A DNA stretch of 10,866 nucleotides. It comes from an uncultured Prevotellaceae bacterium (GTDB lineage: Bacteria > Bacteroidota > Bacteroidia > Bacteroidales > Muribaculaceae). The stretch is taken from positions 1 to 10,866 of the forward strand of contig CALZFJ010000035.1 in assembly GCA_945645715.1 (NCBI GenBank). Reading direction: 5' to 3'. The position numbers were made by a program, and so were the translations under genes. Positions 1-7,038 of this stretch are shown here, one piece after another. The notes under the pieces are model-generated. The model did not search any database, was not told the origin of the DNA, and saw nothing but the letters and a program-made list of their open reading frames with translations. How positions within the stretch are numbered: the stretch's first letter is position 1; each line of letters begins with the position of its first letter.

Positions 1-483
1 ATAGGCTGTGATGCGACCAATGCCGAGGCGGTGAAGCGTGTGTATGAAATAAAGCGTAGAGCCGACAACAAGGCGATGCTTGTGCTTCTCGACAGTGAGG
101 CACGTCTGGAGCGATATGTGAGCGAGGTGCCCGAGATAGCCTACCAGTTGATAGAGGTGGCTGTGGAGCCGCTCACAATCATCTATGATGATGCACGCAA
201 CATTGCGCCTAACCTGATGGGCGATAACCACAGTGTGGGCATACGCATCACCGGTGAGACATTCAGCAAGCAGCTTTGCCGACGCTTCGGGCGCCCGATA
301 GTATCTACATCAGCCAATATCAGCGGCGAGCCGTCGGCTCCCACATTTGCCGATGTGAGCGATGAGATAAAGAAAGGAGTAGATTATGTGGTGAAATACC
401 GTCAAGGCGACACCACAGAGGCAAAAGCATCGAGCGTGATAAAGCTATCAGCCGACGGGACATTCAAGATTTTGCGCAAATAA
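1..483 (+). CDS. tsaC: L-threonylcarbamoyladenylate synthase, TsaC/YrdC type (5' end outside window)
   Basis: The enzyme condenses threonine, bicarbonate and ATP into threonylcarbamoyl-AMP, the donor for t6A at position 37 of ANN-decoding tRNAs; it acts in the cytoplasm. The frame is open from base 1, and the first visible residues, IGCDATNAEAVKRVYEIKRR, are typical of the YrdC fold, so the gene begins upstream and the in-frame GTG at 31 is not its start. Of 160 visible residues, K18 and R20 match the K-x-R pair and S104-A-N106 (in STSANISG) the S-x-N motif. The S-x-N motif favours TsaC over the paralogue YciO. Roughly 30-45 N-terminal residues are missing, judging by family length. The protein ends soon after the YrdC domain, so it lacks the extra Sua5 C-terminal domain. 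It ends in tandem TAA stops, 24 bases before the next gene. Confidence 0.93.
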   Translation: MGCDATNAEAVKRVYEIKRRADNKAMLVLLDSEARLERYVSEVPEIAYQLIEVAVEPLTIIYDDARNIAPNLMGDNHSVGIRITGETFSKQLCRRFGRPIVSTSANISGEPSAPTFADVSDEIKKGVDYVVKYRQGDTTEAKASSVIKLSADGTFKILRK

Positions 484-507
484 TAAACAAAGAAGAGAAC
501 TGAAAAC

Positions 508-1938
508 GTGACAAATATCCAACTACAACGGCTAAAATATGTTGCGGGCGACTTTGTGTCGTCGGCGGTAGCTGTGTTGCTGTATAATATTGCACGATAC
601 TACATAGGAAGCAACAAGATTGCTGCTATGCATGGCTTTGCAACGCTGCAATCGTTTCTGCGCGATGACAGCGTGATATTGGGGCAGATTCTGTTCCCGA
701 TAGCGATGATGGGTGTGTATTATCTCTCGGGGTACTATACCGAGGTGATACGCAAATCGCGCCTGCAGGAGCTTGTGACCACGCTTATCACGTCGCTAAT
801 ATCGGCGTTGATAGTGTTTTTTGTGGCAATAATCAACGACTTGGCAGGAGAGCGAGCCTATAACTATGAGCTTATTGCCGTCTTTTGGCTTATCGCCTTT
901 GTGATGGTGTATGCTGTGCGATTGTGTTTCACCGGCAAGATGGCGCACAATATCAGATCGGGGAAGTTGCTCACCAATGTGATGATAATCGGAGCAGGAA
1001 GCAAGGCGGCTGCATTTGGCGCGAATCTTAGCGGTAAAAACCGTAAACTTGGCTACAATGTGGTGGGATATGCGACAATTGATGGCGAAAAACAAGGCAA
1101 GGATATTGATAAGCCGGTGTTTGAGTTATGCGACTTGAAAGATGTGTGTGAAAAGATAAATGTGAGTGAGTTTATCATCATTCCTGAGCATCACAATACC
1201 AAGACCATACTCAACACAGTGAACACGCTGTTTCCGCTAAACCGTCCGATAAAGATTAAGCCCGACATATACAATATACTTGTGTCGCGTGTGCGCCTTA
1301 GCGACTTCCACGGAGAGCCACTGATTGACATCTCGGGAAGTTGCATGGGGCATAGCGCAACGAATATCAAGCGCGTTTCCGACTGTGTGCTGTCGGCACT
1401 GGCACTTGTGGTGCTGTCACCACTGTTTCTTTATGTGGCATATCGCATCAAGCGAGAGTCGAAGGGAGGGGTGCTCTATAAGCAGACGCGCATAGGGCTT
1501 CACAACCGCCCTTTCACCATCTATAAGTTCCGTACGATGCGTGAAGATGCCGAGAAAGACGGCGTGCCGCGACTGTCGAGCGGCGACGATGAGCGAATCA
1601 CGCCATTTGGAAAGGTGATGCGCAAATATCGCATCGATGAGCTTCCGCAATTCTGGAATGTGCTCAAGGGCGATATGTCGATAGTGGGTCCGCGCCCCGA
1701 GCGAGAGTATTTTATCGAGCAGATAACACAGCGAGCACCCTTCTATACACTGCTGCACCAGGTGCGCCCCGGAATCACTTCGATGGGTATGGTGAAATTC
1801 GGCTATGCCGGTAGTGTAGATGAGATGGTGGAACGAATGAAATATGACTTGATTTACTTGGAGAATATGTCGCTGATCAACGACCTGAAAATAATGGTCT
1901 ATACGGTGGAGACGGTTTTGACAGGTAAAGGAATATAA
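508..1938 (+). CDS. Polyprenyl-phosphate sugar-1-phosphate transferase (WbaP/WcaJ-like, initiating glycosyltransferase)
   Basis: This 476-residue inner-membrane protein should transfer a sugar-1-phosphate from a nucleotide sugar to undecaprenyl phosphate, the first step in building an exopolysaccharide, O-antigen or glycan. It has the long-form layout: hydrophobic segments near 14-30, 57-77, 93-111 and 119-140; a Rossmann-like middle domain with IIGAGSK at 160-166; a membrane helix near 290-312; and the catalytic domain to the end. Catalytic-domain motifs are KFRTM (340-344), the acidic pair D377-E378 in RIDELPQFWNVLKGD, and GPRP (394-397). The chosen start is GTG at 508, because the next in-frame residues already look like the family's N-terminus; a weak purine stretch (AGAAGAGA) precedes it. 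The sugar cannot be read from sequence. No other glycosyltransferase or flippase gene lies nearby, which is unusual for an initiating enzyme. The family call is secure; the pathway is unknown. Confidence 0.92.
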   Translation: MTNIQLQRLKYVAGDFVSSAVAVLLYNIARYYIGSNKIAAMHGFATLQSFLRDDSVILGQILFPIAMMGVYYLSGYYTEVIRKSRLQELVTTLITSLISALIVFFVAIINDLAGERAYNYELIAVFWLIAFVMVYAVRLCFTGKMAHNIRSGKLLTNVMIIGAGSKAAAFGANLSGKNRKLGYNVVGYATIDGEKQGKDIDKPVFELCDLKDVCEKINVSEFIIIPEHHNTKTILNTVNTLFPLNRPIKIKPDIYNILVSRVRLSDFHGEPLIDISGSCMGHSATNIKRVSDCVLSALALVVLSPLFLYVAYRIKRESKGGVLYKQTRIGLHNRPFTIYKFRTMREDAEKDGVPRLSSGDDERITPFGKVMRKYRIDELPQFWNVLKGDMSIVGPRPEREYFIEQITQRAPFYTLLHQVRPGITSMGMVKFGYAGSVDEMVERMKYDLIYLENMSLINDLKIMVYTVETVLTGKGI

Positions 1939-1962
1939 AAAGAGAAAATCTAAGGAAATAAT

Positions 1963-3768
1963 ATGCAGAAATTCATCACTGAAAGTGAAAAGATAAGAGG
2001 CCCTTACATGAAGATGCTGCAGTGGCGTGAGAAGCACATCACTGAGCGGAATTTTGTACTCATATTGGCACTTGTGGTGGGACTGTTGTCGGGATTTGCG
2101 GCACTGCTGCTGAAACTGATAATTGAGGAGATAGCCTCGCTGCTGACGGCACACGTCTCGATCACGCAGGGCAACTATTCCTACTTGATATTCCCTATTG
2201 TGGGTATATTGATAGTGAGCCTCTTTGTGCGCTATGTGGTGCGCGACAATATATCACACGGAGTTACGCGCGTGCTCTATGCCATATCGCAAAAGAAGAG
2301 CCGCTTGAAAGTGCACAATATGTGGACATCGCTTGTGGCAAGCTCGGTGACGATAGGCTTTGGTGGATCGGTTGGAGCTGAGGGCCCTATCGTTTTTACG
2401 GGAGCGGCAATAGGGTCGAACCTTGGAGGTGCGTTCCGCTTGTCGCCGCGCATATTGATGCTGCTTGTGGGCTGTGGCGCGGCAGCCGGTATTGCCGGAA
2501 TCTTCAAGGCGCCGATTGCCGGAATGCTATTTACGATAGAGGTGCTGATGCTCGACCTGACGGCAGCCTCGGTGATGCCACTGATGATAGCCTCAATCAC
2601 CGGAGCAACGGTGGCATACGTGTTTACGGGCTACGATGTGGAGTTTTTCTTCTCGCAAAGCGAGCCGTTTGTGACATCGCGCATACCCTATGTGATATTG
2701 CTCGGAGTGTTCTGCGGCTTTGTGTCGCTCTATTTCACCAAGATGATGAACATGATGGAGCGCACCTTCGGGAAACTGAAGAATCCGTGGCTTAAGCTGC
2801 TCTTCGGAGCTGTGATACTCAGCTCGCTGATTTTCCTCTTTCCACCGCTATATGGTGAGGGCTATGGACCAATCAACTTGCTGCTTAACGGACAGTTTTC
2901 GCAGATATTCGACGGCAGCCTCTTCTATGACTACCGCAATGATGTGTGGATGGTGATATTGTTCATAGGAATGATAATACTCACAAAGGTGTTTGCCACG
3001 AGTGCCACCAATGGTAGCGGAGGAGTGGGCGGAACATTCGCGCCGTCGCTCTATGTGGGTTGCATGGCAGGATTCTTCTTTGCCATTCTGATAAATACGC
3101 TTGGACTCTGCGACGGCGAGCTATCGACGAAGAATTTTGCGCTGATGGGAATGGCAGGCGTGATGTCGGCGGTGATGCACGCACCGCTGATGGCAATCTT
3201 CCTCACGGCAGAAATGACGGGAGGCTATGAGCTGTTTTTGCCTCTGTTGATAGTCTCGACGATATCCTACGGCACAATACGCCTCTTCTTGCCGTGGAGC
3301 ATCTACACAATGCGACTTGCACAACGTGGCGAGCTGCTCACACATGAGAAGGACAAGACGGTGCTCACACTGCTGAAGATGGACAGCGTGATAGAGACCG
3401 ACTTCATCGAAGTGCACCCCGACATGACGCTGAAGGAGATGGTGGGAGTGATTTCGCGATCTAACCGCAACCTTTTCCCGGTGACCGACGACAAGGGCTC
3501 GCTGCTTGGCATAGTGCTTCTTGATGACATACGCAACATCATGTTCCGCCCCGACCTGTACCGCAAGATGCGCGTGAGCAAATTCATGGCAATGGTACCG
3601 GCAAAGATAGAGGTGGGCGAGTCGATGGACAAGGTGATGAAGCTCTTCGACGACACCAATGCCTGGAATCTGCCGGTGGTTGAGAAGGGCAAGTATGTGG
3701 GATTCGTGTCGAAGTCGAAGATATTCAATTCATATCGCCGTGTGCTGAAGCATTACACCGACGACTAA
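1963..3768 (+). CDS. ClC-family chloride channel/transporter with C-terminal CBS pair
   Basis: This 601-residue membrane protein has a voltage-gated ClC domain (about 30-450) followed by two CBS domains (about 474-595), which in other proteins bind adenine nucleotides and control gating. GAEGP at 138-142 carries the gating glutamate E140; GTFAP at 357-361 is the second signature; Y448 (in SIYTMRL) probably matches the anion-coordinating tyrosine. The GSGIP motif is replaced by SHGVT near 98-102, so His stands at the Ser position. At the internal proton-glutamate site (E203 in the E. coli protein) the aligned residue is V194 in GMLFTIEV, as in true channels, so the protein may conduct passively. 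It begins 24 bases after the sugar transferase. ATG at 1963 is used; ATG at 2008 (Met16) is a credible alternative with AGAGG seven bases upstream. Family certain, transport mode inferred. Confidence 0.95.
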   Translation: MQKFITESEKIRGPYMKMLQWREKHITERNFVLILALVVGLLSGFAALLLKLIIEEIASLLTAHVSITQGNYSYLIFPIVGILIVSLFVRYVVRDNISHGVTRVLYAISQKKSRLKVHNMWTSLVASSVTIGFGGSVGAEGPIVFTGAAIGSNLGGAFRLSPRILMLLVGCGAAAGIAGIFKAPIAGMLFTIEVLMLDLTAASVMPLMIASITGATVAYVFTGYDVEFFFSQSEPFVTSRIPYVILLGVFCGFVSLYFTKMMNMMERTFGKLKNPWLKLLFGAVILSSLIFLFPPLYGEGYGPINLLLNGQFSQIFDGSLFYDYRNDVWMVILFIGMIILTKVFATSATNGSGGVGGTFAPSLYVGCMAGFFFAILINTLGLCDGELSTKNFALMGMAGVMSAVMHAPLMAIFLTAEMTGGYELFLPLLIVSTISYGTIRLFLPWSIYTMRLAQRGELLTHEKDKTVLTLLKMDSVIETDFIEVHPDMTLKEMVGVISRSNRNLFPVTDDKGSLLGIVLLDDIRNIMFRPDLYRKMRVSKFMAMVPAKIEVGESMDKVMKLFDDTNAWNLPVVEKGKYVGFVSKSKIFNSYRRVLKHYTDD

Positions 3769-3834
3769 ACAAATCAACGAAGAATAACGTCATAGAAAAT
3801 AAACGAGATAACACACAACAAAAAAACAGAGAAC

Positions 3835-4818
3835 ATGACAAGGGATAAAAAAGATTTAAGAATAGTATTTTTTGGAACACCGGAGTTTGCGGTGGAGAGC
3901 CTTGACCGTCTTGTGAAGGGCGGCTATAATGTAGTGGGCGTGGTGACCATGCCCGACAAGGTGGGAGGCCGAGGCAACAAGGTGGTGCAGTCGGCAGTGA
4001 AGCTATATGCTGTGGAGCATGGGCTTAACCTGATGCAGCCCGAAAAGCTGAAAGACCCGGGCTTCATTGAACAGCTACGGTCGCTGAAGGCCGACCTTCA
4101 GATAGTCATTGCCTTCCGCATGATGCCAGAGGTGGTGTGGGCAATGCCGCCGCTTGGCACATTCAATCTGCACGCATCTCTGCTGCCGAAATACCGTGGT
4201 GCCGCACCTATCAACTGGGCGGTGATGAACGGAGACACAGAGACCGGTGTGACTACATTTTTCTTGAAACATGAGATAGATACCGGCGACGTGATTCAGC
4301 AGCGCAAGCTGCCGATTGCCGAGACCGACAATGTGGGCGTGGTGTATGATCGGCTGATGATGATGGGAGCCGACATGGTGATAGAGACCGTAGATGCAAT
4401 ATTGCGCGACGATGTGCGCCCCATTCCGCAAGAAGAGCTGTGTGACAGTGGCATGGAAGCTACGCCCGCGCCCAAGATATTCACCGAAACCTGCCATATC
4501 GACTGGAACCGTGACTCGCGCAGCATCTATAACCAGATACGCGGCCTGTCGCCCTATCCTGCAGCATGGACCGAGATTGCCGATGTTGCCGGGAAGTTGC
4601 ACCATGCCAAGATATATGCCACTGCACTGCCAAGTGATGATGCACTGGCTCGCATAATATCGACCGACGGAGCCGTAAAGCCCGGTGTGATGACCACCGA
4701 CGGGCGATGCCTGAAGATAGCCTGTGGCGATAACCGATGGATTGAGATTACTTCGATTCAGATTGCCGGTAAACGCCGCATGACCACCGAGGAATTCCTT
4801 CGTGGATTTCGGCTATAA
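3835..4818 (+). CDS. fmt: Methionyl-tRNA formyltransferase
   Basis: The enzyme formylates Met-tRNA(fMet) using 10-formyltetrahydrofolate, producing the initiator tRNA for translation. At 327 residues it has normal length and two domains: an N-terminal formyltransferase fold (about 8-195) and a C-terminal tRNA-binding domain (about 210-320, including HIDWNRDSRSIYNQIRGLSP). Active-site residues are present: N111 and H113 in NLHASLLPKYRGAAP, and D149 in HEIDTGDVI. The loop TMPDKVGGRG (38-47) corresponds to TQPDRPAGRG of the enterobacterial enzyme. The ATG at 3835 follows an A-rich leader without a Shine-Dalgarno sequence; the 66-base gap after the ClC gene has no clear promoter or terminator. 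Together with tsaC it puts two tRNA-maturation functions in one gene run. No defects seen. Confidence 0.97.
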   Translation: MTRDKKDLRIVFFGTPEFAVESLDRLVKGGYNVVGVVTMPDKVGGRGNKVVQSAVKLYAVEHGLNLMQPEKLKDPGFIEQLRSLKADLQIVIAFRMMPEVVWAMPPLGTFNLHASLLPKYRGAAPINWAVMNGDTETGVTTFFLKHEIDTGDVIQQRKLPIAETDNVGVVYDRLMMMGADMVIETVDAILRDDVRPIPQEELCDSGMEATPAPKIFTETCHIDWNRDSRSIYNQIRGLSPYPAAWTEIADVAGKLHHAKIYATALPSDDALARIISTDGAVKPGVMTTDGRCLKIACGDNRWIEITSIQIAGKRRMTTEEFLRGFRL

Positions 4819-4863
4819 TGCAAAACACACAAATTACATATACATAATCTGAATAGAAAACGA

Positions 4864-6570
4864 ATGAAACCATTAAAGAAAATATTATCATGGCTAAATA
4901 ATCAGCAGGTGATATTCTGGATTTTTGTCCTGACGATATCGCTGCCTAATTTTGTGCTCTTTTTCACTGAGCGTATGCCCTTGCTCACCAAGGTGTGCAA
5001 CATTGTGCTGCCATTCTCGGTGTTCTGGGCACTGTTTACGCTCACACGCAAGCCCGGGAAGATGTTCTGGATATTGTTCCTATTCATTTTCTACGATGCT
5101 TTCCAGATAGTGCTGCTTTATCTATTTGGAGAATCGGTGATAGCAGTGGATATGTTTCTCAATGTGGTGACTTCCAACTCCACAGAGATAAATGAGCTTC
5201 TTGGCAACCTTATACCCGGAGTAGCTACAGTGTTTATCATATATGGAGCCACTATCTTCCTTGCCATACGCTCGCTGCTGAGCAAAAAGACACTTGGAAC
5301 GGAATTCCGCAGGCGTCAGCGATGCTATTCGATGGTGGGAATAGGAGCCGGAATGGTGCTGATGGCGTGCTGTGCATTCTTCGTAAAGGGATTTGATGTG
5401 TTTCATCACATCTTCCCGGTGAATGTGACGTATAATATGTGTCTTGCCATCGACCGCCAGATACGCAACGACAGCTATCTTGAGACATCGAAGGACTTCA
5501 CCTTTGGTGCATCATCGAGCCATGCAGCCGATGAGCTGGAGACGTATGTGATGGTGATAGGAGAAACCGCCCGGGCGATGAACTTTGGCATATATGGCTA
5601 TGAACGGCCCACAACGCCCTATCTTGAAAGCGACAGCAACGTGGTGGTGTATCGTGATGCCGTGACGGAGTCGAACACTACACACAAGAGTGTGCCGATG
5701 CTGCTGTCGGCAATATCGGCACAGAATTTTGGCGACATATACAAGCAGAAGAGCATTGTCACAGCATTCAAGGAGGCGGGATTCCACACTATTTTCCTCT
5801 CAAACCAGCGACCAAACCATTCATTTATCGACTATTTCGGGGAGGAAGCCCATTATTCGGAGTTTATAAAGGAAAATATGCCTGCCGATTCCAATGTGCT
5901 CGATGCAGCATTGCTGCCGATACTTGAGAAGCAGCTTGCAGCCACAAAGGGCAAGAAGACATTTGTGGTGCTGCACACCTATGGCTCACACTTCAACTAT
6001 AGGGAGCGCTATAATCCGGAGGATTCCTACTTCAAGCCCGACACGGCGATGGAAGCAAAATACAAGAACAAGGATATGCTGATGAATGCCTACGACAATA
6101 CCATCAGATATACCGACAAGTTTCTTGGCAGCATCATAGAGATTATGAAAAAGCGCGGAGGTGTGGCAGCACTCGTCTATACAAGCGACCACGGCGAGGA
6201 TATATTTGACGATGACCGCCGAATGTTCCTGCACGCATCGCCGATTCCTTCATATTATCAGTTGCACGTGCCACTGATTTTCTGGGCATCTGACGAATAT
6301 GTGTCGAATTATGGCGCGGAGTGGGCGACATTGGAGAAAAACCGCGGGCAGGCAGTGTCGGGCAGCAAGGAGCTGTTTCACACCATGCTTACCCTTGGCG
6401 GAATTGACACTGATTTCCGTGTGGATTCGTTGTCGCTGGCATCGCCCGATTTCAAGTCGGGGAAACGCTATTATCTAAATGACCACAATGAGGAAATTCT
6501 CCTGAGCGAGACCGGTATGGGAAGGCTTGATGAGGCGATGTTTGCCAAAATGGGACTACGCTATCCGTAG
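4864..6570 (+). CDS. Phosphoethanolamine transferase, EptA/CptA-like (sulfatase fold)
   Basis: This 568-residue inner-membrane enzyme of the alkaline-phosphatase/sulfatase superfamily should move phosphoethanolamine from phosphatidylethanolamine to an envelope acceptor such as lipid A or core sugar; the acceptor cannot be told here. Five hydrophobic segments (about 17-35, 42-61, 66-88, 115-137, 155-175) precede a periplasmic catalytic domain. Compared with MCR/EptA proteins, E234 (GETAR) is a zinc ligand, T273 (NTTHKSVP) the nucleophile, H376 (HTYGSHF) a substrate-side histidine, and D442-H443 (SDHGE) further metal ligands. Residues 200-568 contain no cysteine, whereas EptA and MCR-1 have disulfide bonds in this domain. 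The gene starts 45 bases after fmt and has no recognisable terminator before groES, so some read-through is possible. Superfamily and family calls are strong. Confidence 0.9.
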   Translation: MKPLKKILSWLNNQQVIFWIFVLTISLPNFVLFFTERMPLLTKVCNIVLPFSVFWALFTLTRKPGKMFWILFLFIFYDAFQIVLLYLFGESVIAVDMFLNVVTSNSTEINELLGNLIPGVATVFIIYGATIFLAIRSLLSKKTLGTEFRRRQRCYSMVGIGAGMVLMACCAFFVKGFDVFHHIFPVNVTYNMCLAIDRQIRNDSYLETSKDFTFGASSSHAADELETYVMVIGETARAMNFGIYGYERPTTPYLESDSNVVVYRDAVTESNTTHKSVPMLLSAISAQNFGDIYKQKSIVTAFKEAGFHTIFLSNQRPNHSFIDYFGEEAHYSEFIKENMPADSNVLDAALLPILEKQLAATKGKKTFVVLHTYGSHFNYRERYNPEDSYFKPDTAMEAKYKNKDMLMNAYDNTIRYTDKFLGSIIEIMKKRGGVAALVYTSDHGEDIFDDDRRMFLHASPIPSYYQLHVPLIFWASDEYVSNYGAEWATLEKNRGQAVSGSKELFHTMLTLGGIDTDFRVDSLSLASPDFKSGKRYYLNDHNEEILLSETGMGRLDEAMFAKMGLRYP

Positions 6571-6655
6571 CGACAATTTGGCAGACATGCTAAAGGTGAC
6601 AAATTGGCAACCGGTGAGTGACAAGAATACTTTGGCACACTATGTGCTATTGTCA
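6571..6655. repeat. Repeated TGACAA / TTGGCA dyad half-sites upstream of groES
   Basis: Two 13-base imperfect dyads, CGACAATTTGGCA (6571-6583) and TGACAAATTGGCA (6597-6609), agree at 11 of 13 positions. A third TGACAA (6619-6624) and TTGGCA (6632-6637) are separated by seven bases instead of one, and a reverse half-site TTGTCA lies at 6650-6655. TTGGCA and the reverse complement of TGACAA differ at one base, so each unit reads as an inverted repeat TGMCAA-N-TTGKCA. The layout is what a dimeric regulator would need. The sequence pattern is visible; binding is inferred. No CIRCE sequence was found here. Confidence 0.5.
6604..6634 (+). promoter_or_regulatory. Candidate groESL promoter (Bacteroidota type)
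   Basis: TTG at 6604-6606 lies 21 bases before TACTTTG at 6628-6634, close to the Bacteroidota layout of a -33 TTG and a -7 TAnnTTTG spaced about 19-21 bases; the -7 box is one base short of consensus. This would start transcription near 6641 and give a leader of about 80 bases. Both boxes overlap the repeated half-sites, so a protein bound there would affect polymerase access. Inferred from pattern only. Confidence 0.4.
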
Positions 6656-6659
6656 ATAA

Positions 6660-6682
6660 GCGGAAGCCGCACAGCAAGCGGC
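6660..6682 (+). other. Mutually exclusive short hairpins in the groES leader
   Basis: GCGG (6660-6663) can pair with CCGC (6667-6670) around a three-base loop. The overlapping GCCGC (6666-6670) can instead pair with GCGGC (6678-6682) around a seven-base loop. The two structures compete for the same CCGC. They lie in the presumed leader about 40 bases before the groES start, and are the only GC-rich patch in an A-rich stretch. Function unknown; stems are short and could be chance. Confidence 0.35.
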
Positions 6683-6720
6683 ACAACAAAAATTGAATTA
6701 TAACTAAAAAACTTATAACT

Positions 6721-6993
6721 ATGAACGTTAAACCATTATCCGACAGAGTTCTTATTGAACCGGCACCCGCTGAGGAAGTAACAAGCGGTGGCATTATCAT
6801 TCCTGATTCAGCAAAGGAAAAACCACTCAAAGGCACAGTGAAAGCCGTAGGAAACGGCACAAAAGACGAGGCAATGGTGGTGAAGCCCGGTGATACAGTT
6901 CTTTATGGCAAATATGCCGGAACAGAGCTTGAGTTCGACGGAGTGAAGTATCTCATGATGCGCCAATCAGATATTCTGGCAGTTGTGGAATAA
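6721..6993 (+). CDS. groES: Co-chaperonin GroES
   Basis: GroES is the 10-kDa heptameric lid of the GroEL folding chamber in the cytoplasm. The 90-residue length is normal for Bacteroidota. The N-terminus NVKPLSDRVLIEP is the first beta strand, the mobile loop covers about 17-33 with GGIIIPD, and I25-I26-I27 corresponds to the hydrophobic tripeptide that docks on GroEL. The C-terminal strand RQSDILAVVE completes the barrel. The ATG at 6721 follows an A-rich leader without a Shine-Dalgarno sequence. It is 45 bases upstream of groEL with no terminator between, so the two form one operon. Confidence 0.98.
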   Translation: MNVKPLSDRVLIEPAPAEEVTSGGIIIPDSAKEKPLKGTVKAVGNGTKDEAMVVKPGDTVLYGKYAGTELEFDGVKYLMMRQSDILAVVE

Positions 6994-7038
6994 TCACTGA
7001 CTATCAATTTTCTAAGAATCTTAAAAACACAAAGAATC

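Noticed and set aside
31..483. Complete 150-residue gene starting at GTG 31
   Set aside because: The same frame is open to base 1 and its first residues (IGCDATNAEA) match the conserved YrdC core, so the gene is truncated by the window edge and does not start at 31.
1417..2154. 245-residue open frame on the minus strand across the sugar transferase and ClC genes
   Set aside because: It lies antisense to two well-recognised genes, its protein is rich in His, Gln and Cys with no recognisable domain, and it reads like a codon-bias shadow.
3769..3834. Possible promoter or terminator between the ClC gene and fmt
   Set aside because: The 66 bases are A-rich but hold no TAnnTTTG box and no inverted repeat followed by T, so only a long leader is supported.
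6571..6720. CIRCE operator (HrcA site) upstream of groES
   Set aside because: No TTAGCACTC / GAGTGCTAA pair or close variant is present.
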